Source: JBFGCT01 sp041581055
GTDB taxonomy: Bacteria; Actinomycetota; Acidimicrobiia; Acidimicrobiales; Ilumatobacteraceae
Direction of reading: 5' to 3'
DNA length: 9,937 bases
Assembly: GCA_041581055.1 (NCBI GenBank)
Contig: JBFGCT010000154.1
Coordinates: 1-9,937, forward strand
In this document: piece by piece, positions 6,429-9,937 of the stretch
Numbering within the stretch: position 1 is the first letter of the stretch
How the letters are laid out: the number at the start of each line of letters is the position of its first letter
Notes under the pieces: model-generated
Databases searched by the model: none
What the model saw: the letters and a program-made list of their open reading frames with translations, nothing else
What the model was told of the DNA's origin: nothing
Made by a program: the position numbers and the translations under genes

Positions 6429-8681
6429 GCGATCGCGGCCCCTCCGCGGGCGACCCCAGTTCTCGACGAGCGCGCCCACATCAGCCGCGTCCCGTACCTC
6501 CCGGGGCTCGACGGCATGCGCGCCCTCGCCGTGATCGCGGTGATGGTCTACCACGCCAACAGCAGTTGGCTTCCGGGCGGGTTCCTCGGCGTCGAGATGT
6601 TCTTCGTGATCTCCGGCTACCTGATCACCCTGCTGCTGATCGCCGAGCGGGAGCGCACCTACCGCGTGTCGCTGCGCCAGTTCTGGATGCGGCGGGCGCG
6701 GCGGCTGCTCCCGGCGGTGTTCCTGATGATGGGGCTGGTCGCGATCTGGACGGCGTTGTTCAAGCCCGACGCCCTCGGCCAACTGCGCGGCGATGTGCTC
6801 GGCGGCACGTTCTACATCTCGAACTGGTACCAGGTCTGGGTCGGGCTCGGCTACACGGCGGCCGCCGACTTCGCCCCGCTCCGGCATCTGTGGAGCCTCG
6901 CCGTCGAGGAGCAGTTCTACCTGTTGTGGCCGCTGGTGATGGTGCTGTTGCTCGGCCGCTCGGGGACGCGCCGGATCGCCAACGTCAGCCGGTGGCTGTT
7001 CGTCAGCGCGATCGTGATCACGGTCGTCGTCGCGCTGGCCTACCACCCGGGCACGATCGAGTCGCCGGAGAAGAGCCCGGAGGCGTACTGGTGGCTCGGC
7101 GATCGTCCGATCTCCAAACTCGACACGCTCTACCTGTCGACGTTCGCGCGCGCCGCGGGCCTCCTCCTCGGCGCCGGCTTCGCCATGGTCTGGCGCCCGT
7201 TCGCCGTCGCCCGCGGGCCGCTCCGCGAGCGCGGCCCGTTGTTCGACCTCGCGGCGCTCGCCGGGCTGATCGTGCTCGGCCTGATGTGCTGGAACGTGTA
7301 TCTGGTCACGCCGGAGGGCGGCGCCGACCCGTTCCTCTTCCGCGGCGGCTTCCTCCTCGCGTCGCTGGCGACGTTGGTGGTCATCGCCGCGGTCAGCCAC
7401 CAGCACGCGATCGCGGGGCGCCTGCTCGGCAACCGGGTGCTGCTGTGGGTGGGCACCCGCTCGTACGGGCTGTACCTCTACCACTGGCCGGTCTACCAGA
7501 TGATGCGCGACGTCGCCGGGAACAAGCTCGACGTCGGCCAGTTCGTGATCGCGATGGCGCTCACCGGCGTGATCACGGAGCTGTCGTACCGCTTCGTCGA
7601 GCTTCCGATCCGCAAGGGCCAGTTCACGGCGATGGTGCGCCGGGCGCGCATGAACCCCAACCCACGGCCGCAGACGATGCTCGCCGGGGGTACCGCCGTC
7701 GCGCTGGCGCTGTCGCTGTTCGCGGTGGTCACGCTGGCCACCGCCGAACTGAAGCCGAACGAGGTGGCGGCCGACCTCGGCGAGGCGGAGGAGTTCACGA
7801 CCGATCTCGCCAGCTTCGCCGCCGGCGACGCCGACGCGGTCGCCGTGCCGCTCACGTTGCCGCCGGCCATCGCGACGGTCCCGCCGAGCCTGGCGCCGCC
7901 GACGGTCGCGCCGACGACGGCGCCGGTCACCGCGCCGCCGCCGACCGTGCCGCCGCCGACCGTGCCGCCGCCGACCGCGGCACCGGCCGCGCCGCCGGCC
8001 GCACTGGTTCCCGACGGGACGCCGACCACGGTCGGGGCGCCGGTGGTGCCGGCCTCGACGGCCGTGCCGACGACGGTGCCCCCGACGACGGTGCCCCCGA
8101 CGACCGCGCCCCCGACGACGACGGCCCCGCCGGTCACGGCGCCGCCGCCGACCCAGCTCGGCGTCGTCACCGACATCTCGACGGTGACGCCGCTACTGAT
8201 CACGCCGACCGAGGGCGGCATCCCACTGATCGCGATCGGTGACTCGGTGATGCTCGGCGCCTCGGAGGAGCTCGGGGCAAAGGGGTTTGTCGTCGACGCG
8301 GTCGTGTCGCGGCAGATGATCACCTTCCTGCCCGACCTCCAGGCGGTTCGCGACGCGGGGACGCTGGGCTCGGTCGTCGTGTTCCACCTCGGCACGAACG
8401 GCCCGTTCACCCAGAGCACCGTCGATTCGATGATGGCGCTGCTCGCCGACGTGCCGACGGTGATCGCGTTGACCGGCAAGGCCGACCGCGCGTGGGTCGG
8501 CGGGAACAACGACAAGGTGCGGGCGCTGCCGGCCACGCACCCGAACGTGACCGTGATCGATTGGCAGGTGCTGTCGGCGGGTTGCGAGGGGCGCTGCTTC
8601 TACGAGGACGGCATCCACCTGACCCAGAGCGGCCAGAACTACTACACCTCGCTGATCGCCGCGGTGCTCGGGCTGGCCTGA
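6426..8681 (+). CDS. OatA-like membrane O-acyltransferase with C-terminal SGNH domain (paralog 2)
   Basis: The protein has 751 residues and the same architecture as its upstream neighbour. The shared stretch begins ISRVPYLPGLDGMRALAVIA near residue 19. Membrane-domain motifs are His43 in VYHAN, FLGVEMFFVISGYLI, RRARRLLPA and RHLWSLAVEEQFYLLWP with His154. The last helix spans about 416-440. A linker of about 155 residues follows, roughly twice that of paralog 1; it is rich in Pro, Thr, Ala and Val (densest at about 477-579) and contains PPPTV and PPTTV repeats typical of a wall-spanning stalk. The SGNH domain (about 597-751) has GDSVMLG with Ser607, SRQ (628-630), GTN (656-658) and Asp728/His731 in EDGIHL, preceded by a C-x3-C pair (CEGRC). 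The domain matches the OatA signature better than paralog 1 does. The last codons and stop lie in the first copy of a 65-bp tandem duplication. The likely role is O-acylation of a cell-wall or surface glycan. Confidence 0.9.
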   Translation: MAIAAPPRATPVLDERAHISRVPYLPGLDGMRALAVIAVMVYHANSSWLPGGFLGVEMFFVISGYLITLLLIAERERTYRVSLRQFWMRRARRLLPAVFLMMGLVAIWTALFKPDALGQLRGDVLGGTFYISNWYQVWVGLGYTAAADFAPLRHLWSLAVEEQFYLLWPLVMVLLLGRSGTRRIANVSRWLFVSAIVITVVVALAYHPGTIESPEKSPEAYWWLGDRPISKLDTLYLSTFARAAGLLLGAGFAMVWRPFAVARGPLRERGPLFDLAALAGLIVLGLMCWNVYLVTPEGGADPFLFRGGFLLASLATLVVIAAVSHQHAIAGRLLGNRVLLWVGTRSYGLYLYHWPVYQMMRDVAGNKLDVGQFVIAMALTGVITELSYRFVELPIRKGQFTAMVRRARMNPNPRPQTMLAGGTAVALALSLFAVVTLATAELKPNEVAADLGEAEEFTTDLASFAAGDADAVAVPLTLPPAIATVPPSLAPPTVAPTTAPVTAPPPTVPPPTVPPPTAAPAAPPAALVPDGTPTTVGAPVVPASTAVPTTVPPTTVPPTTAPPTTTAPPVTAPPPTQLGVVTDISTVTPLLITPTEGGIPLIAIGDSVMLGASEELGAKGFVVDAVVSRQMITFLPDLQAVRDAGTLGSVVVFHLGTNGPFTQSTVDSMMALLADVPTVIALTGKADRAWVGGNNDKVRALPATHPNVTVIDWQVLSAGCEGRCFYEDGIHLTQSGQNYYTSLIAAVLGLA
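7934..7977 (+). repeat. 15-bp tandem repeat coding for PPPTV units
   Basis: The unit GCCGCCGCCGACCGT occurs twice in full (7934-7948, 7949-7963), followed by a third copy that diverges at its end. It encodes successive Pro-Pro-Pro-Thr-Val units in the linker of the second acyltransferase. The in-frame period of five codons suggests growth by slippage. Confidence 0.8.
8076..8120 (+). repeat. 15-bp tandem repeat coding for VPPTT/APPTT units
   Basis: There are three consecutive 15-bp units of the form G(T/C)GCCCCCGACGAC(G/C), at 8076-8090, 8091-8105 and 8106-8120, preceded by a shortened 12-bp copy at 8064-8075. They encode Pro-Pro-Thr-Thr repeats in the linker of the second acyltransferase. 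Paralog 1 has no counterpart. Confidence 0.8.
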
Positions 8682-8778
8682 TTCGGGCCGTTGGCCACTT
8701 GGCGGCCGGCGCGTCGCTGATCGCCGCGGTGCTCGGGCTGGCTTGATTCGGGCCGTTGGCCACTTGGCGGCCGGCGCG
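8649..8778 (+). repeat. 65-bp tandem direct duplication across the acyltransferase end and mdh upstream region
   Basis: Copy 1 is 8649-8713 and copy 2 is 8714-8778. They differ at one base (C8678 versus T8743), so 64 of 65 positions match. Copy 1 holds the last ten codons and stop of the second acyltransferase gene plus 32 bp downstream. Copy 2 repeats the codons as a non-functional remnant ending in its own TGA (8744-8746) and supplies the sequence just before the mdh -10 box. Because 65 is not a multiple of three, copy 2 is out of frame with the real gene. Each copy also contains GGCCG and CGGCC separated by 12 nt, a weak potential hairpin. Confidence 0.93.
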
Positions 8779-8802
8779 GCCCCGCCTTACGCTCGGCTCA
8801 TG
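8764..8802 (+). promoter_or_regulatory. Probable leaderless promoter of mdh (TTGGCG-N18-TACGCT)
   Basis: TACGCT at 8788-8793 ends 6 nt before ATG 8800. TTGGCG at 8764-8769 stands 18 bp upstream of it and can serve as a -35 box. The -35 lies inside copy 2 of the 65-bp duplication and is also present in copy 1 (8699-8704), whereas the -10 occurs only once. No Shine-Dalgarno sequence precedes the ATG. Confidence 0.6.
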
Positions 8803-9786
8803 ACCACACCTGTACGCGTCGCCGTCACCGGAGCGGCTGGCCACATCGGCTACAGCCTCCTGTTCCGCATCGCCTCGGGCTCGATGCTGGGGCCCGACAC
8901 GCCGCTCGCGTTGCACCTGCTGGAGATCACCCCGGCGCTGGGGGCGCTCGAGGGGGTCCGGATGGAGCTCGACGACGGAGCGTTCCCGCTGGTGTCGGAG
9001 ATCGTGTGCACCGACGACGCCGACCTGGCGTTCGGTGACGCCGATGTCGCGTTGCTCGTCGGCGCGATGCCGCGCAAGGCGGGAATGGAGCGTGCCGACC
9101 TGCTGTCGGCGAACGGCGGGATCTTCAAGCCGCAGGGCGAGGCGCTGTCGCGGTCGGCGAGGAAGGACGTCAAGATCCTGGTCGTCGGCAACCCCGCCAA
9201 CACCAACGCGCTGATCGCCCAGCGCCACGCCGCCGATCTCGACCCCGGCCGGTTCACGGCGATGACCCGCCTCGACCACAACCGGGCCAAGTCGCAGCTC
9301 GCGCAGCGTCTCGACGCGTCGGTCAACGACATCACGAAGATGACGATCTGGGGCAACCACTCCACCACGCAGTATCCCGACCTGTTCCATTGTGAGGTCG
9401 GCGGCAAGAACGCGTACGAGCTGGTCGGCGACCACGAGTGGTACGAGTCGACGTTCATTCCGACGGTCGCCAAGCGCGGCGCGGCGATCATCGAGGCGCG
9501 CGGCGCGTCGTCGGCGGCGTCGGCGGCGTCCGCGGCCGTCGACCACATTCGCGACTGGACGCACGGCACGCCCGCCGGCGACTGGGTCTCGATGGCGGTC
9601 CCGAGCGACGGCTCGTACGGCGTGCCGGAGGGCATCATCAGCTCGTTCCCGTGCACCTGTTCGGATGGCGAGTACTCGATCGTCCAGGGCCTCGAGATCG
9701 ACGACTTCTCGCGCGCCAAGATCGACGCCTCCGCCGCCGAGCTGATCAGCGAGCGCGACGCCGTCGCCGAGTTGGGCCTGATCTGA
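8800..9786 (+). CDS. mdh: Malate dehydrogenase, NAD-dependent
   Basis: The protein has 328 residues from ATG 8800, matching the actinobacterial/cytosolic-type enzyme of about 329. It interconverts malate and oxaloacetate with NAD(H) in the TCA cycle in the cytoplasm. The N-terminal Rossmann motif is TGAAGHIGYSLLFRIASG. Glu42 in LLEIT is the acidic residue that favours NAD over NADP. Substrate and catalytic residues are Arg92 and Arg98 in PRKAGMERADLL, Asn131 in GNPANTNA, Asp159 and Arg162 in TRLDHNRAKSQLA, and the proton-relay His187 in WGNHSTTQYPD. The frame is open back to a TTG at 8743, but those 19 codons come from the 65-bp duplication and have no family counterpart, so ATG 8800 is chosen; a TACGCT box lies 6 nt before it. 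The gene works with sucCD at the left end of the window in the same cycle. No defects are seen. Confidence 0.98.
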   Translation: MTTPVRVAVTGAAGHIGYSLLFRIASGSMLGPDTPLALHLLEITPALGALEGVRMELDDGAFPLVSEIVCTDDADLAFGDADVALLVGAMPRKAGMERADLLSANGGIFKPQGEALSRSARKDVKILVVGNPANTNALIAQRHAADLDPGRFTAMTRLDHNRAKSQLAQRLDASVNDITKMTIWGNHSTTQYPDLFHCEVGGKNAYELVGDHEWYESTFIPTVAKRGAAIIEARGASSAASAASAAVDHIRDWTHGTPAGDWVSMAVPSDGSYGVPEGIISSFPCTCSDGEYSIVQGLEIDDFSRAKIDASAAELISERDAVAELGLI

Positions 9787-9802
9787 CCAACCCCTGCCCG
9801 CC

Positions 9803-9937
9803 GCTGCGGTGAGATCTGGGTGGGAGGGGTCGCCGCAGCTCTCACCGGTGGCCGGGTTCGCGTTGCTGCGGTGAGATCTGGGTGGGAGGGGTCGCCGCAG
9901 CTCTCACCGGTGGCCGGGTTCGCGTTGCTGCGGTGAG
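9803..9937 (+). repeat. 62-bp perfect tandem repeat array, continuing past the window end
   Basis: Two complete identical 62-bp units (9803-9864 and 9865-9926) are followed by the first 11 bases of a third, cut by the window edge. The array starts 17 bp after the mdh stop. Each unit holds two 7-bp inverted pairs: GCTGCGG (9803-9809) with CCGCAGC (9833-9839), and GGTGAGA (9808-9814) with TCTCACC (9840-9846). The 5' arms share two bases, so the two hairpins exclude each other. The same arms can also pair across the unit junction. Between them lies a G-rich stretch, GGGTGGGAGGGG (9818-9829), and after them the palindrome CACCGGTG (9843-9850). There is no variable spacer, so this is not a CRISPR array. 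No open frame or T-tract is seen. It may act as a structured mdh 3' end, but its function is unknown. Confidence 0.9.

Noticed and set aside
4088..6517. An 809-codon open frame on the minus strand opposite the first acyltransferase gene.
   Set aside because: Its translation is dominated by Arg, Asp, Gly, Glu and Ala with no motif, as expected for the complement of a high-GC gene. The plus strand here encodes a full, recognisable protein.
6566..8242. Long plus-strand frames overlapping real genes (also 412-1524, 2320-3396 and 5266-5775).
   Set aside because: They are out-of-frame readings of sucD, purH and the acyltransferases, with low-complexity Arg/Gly/Pro composition.
8492..8746. A plus-strand frame ending SLIAAVLGLA, like the acyltransferase C-terminus.
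   Set aside because: It joins an out-of-frame part of the gene to the remnant codons in copy 2 of the 65-bp duplication. It is a by-product of that duplication.
8743..8799. An N-terminal extension of malate dehydrogenase from TTG 8743.
   Set aside because: The 19 extra codons derive from the 65-bp repeat and promoter region. The family N-terminus and the TACGCT box fit ATG 8800.
8860..9394. Copies of metF operator pieces inside mdh (TGTTCCGCATCG near 8861 and CTGTTCCATTGTG near 9382).
   Set aside because: They fall in conserved mdh codons (LFRIA and LFHCEV) and lack the second half-site, so they look coincidental.
9803..9937. The terminal repeat as a CRISPR array.
   Set aside because: The whole 62-bp unit is identical from copy to copy, with no variable spacer, and no cas gene is present.

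Overview
This is a high-GC (about 70%) bacterial window of mostly ordinary chromosomal genes. Several things point to an actinobacterium, probably of the Acidimicrobiia/Ilumatobacter type: TANNNT-type -10 boxes lying 6-9 nt before start codons, a cytosolic-type malate dehydrogenase, and linkage of succinyl-CoA ligase, purine and malate dehydrogenase genes that recalls the sucCD-purNH-folD-mdh segment of Streptomyces. The taxonomic placement is an inference from gene content and style, not a database result.

Layout from left to right. The 3' end of sucC (1-131) overlaps the start of sucD (131-1027) by one base. A small four-helix membrane protein with a polyproline tail lies convergently on the minus strand (1146-1649). 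After a divergent intergenic region come purH (1787-3307) and metF (3475-4332) on the plus strand. The region before metF carries a repeated dyad that looks like an operator. Two tandem paralogous genes for large membrane acyltransferases with an extracellular SGNH domain (OatA-like, 4349-6352 and 6426-8681) follow. mdh (8800-9786) comes last. A perfect 62-bp tandem repeat starts 17 bp after mdh and runs off the right end of the window.

Function. sucC/sucD and mdh are TCA-cycle enzymes. purH and metF both use folate-bound one-carbon units, for the last two steps to IMP and for methionine supply. The acyltransferase pair probably O-acylates a cell-envelope polymer; its substrate cannot be read from the sequence. 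Five of the six plus-strand genes whose start is visible (all but sucD) have a -10-like hexamer placed so that transcription would begin at or next to the start codon, which suggests leaderless mRNAs.

I see no CRISPR array, tRNA, rRNA, insertion sequence, phage gene or defence system, and no intergenic stretch over 300 bp. The least ordinary items are the metF operator-like dyads, the divergence between the two acyltransferase paralogs, a 65-bp tandem duplication across the end of the second acyltransferase gene and the mdh promoter, and the 62-bp repeat array.
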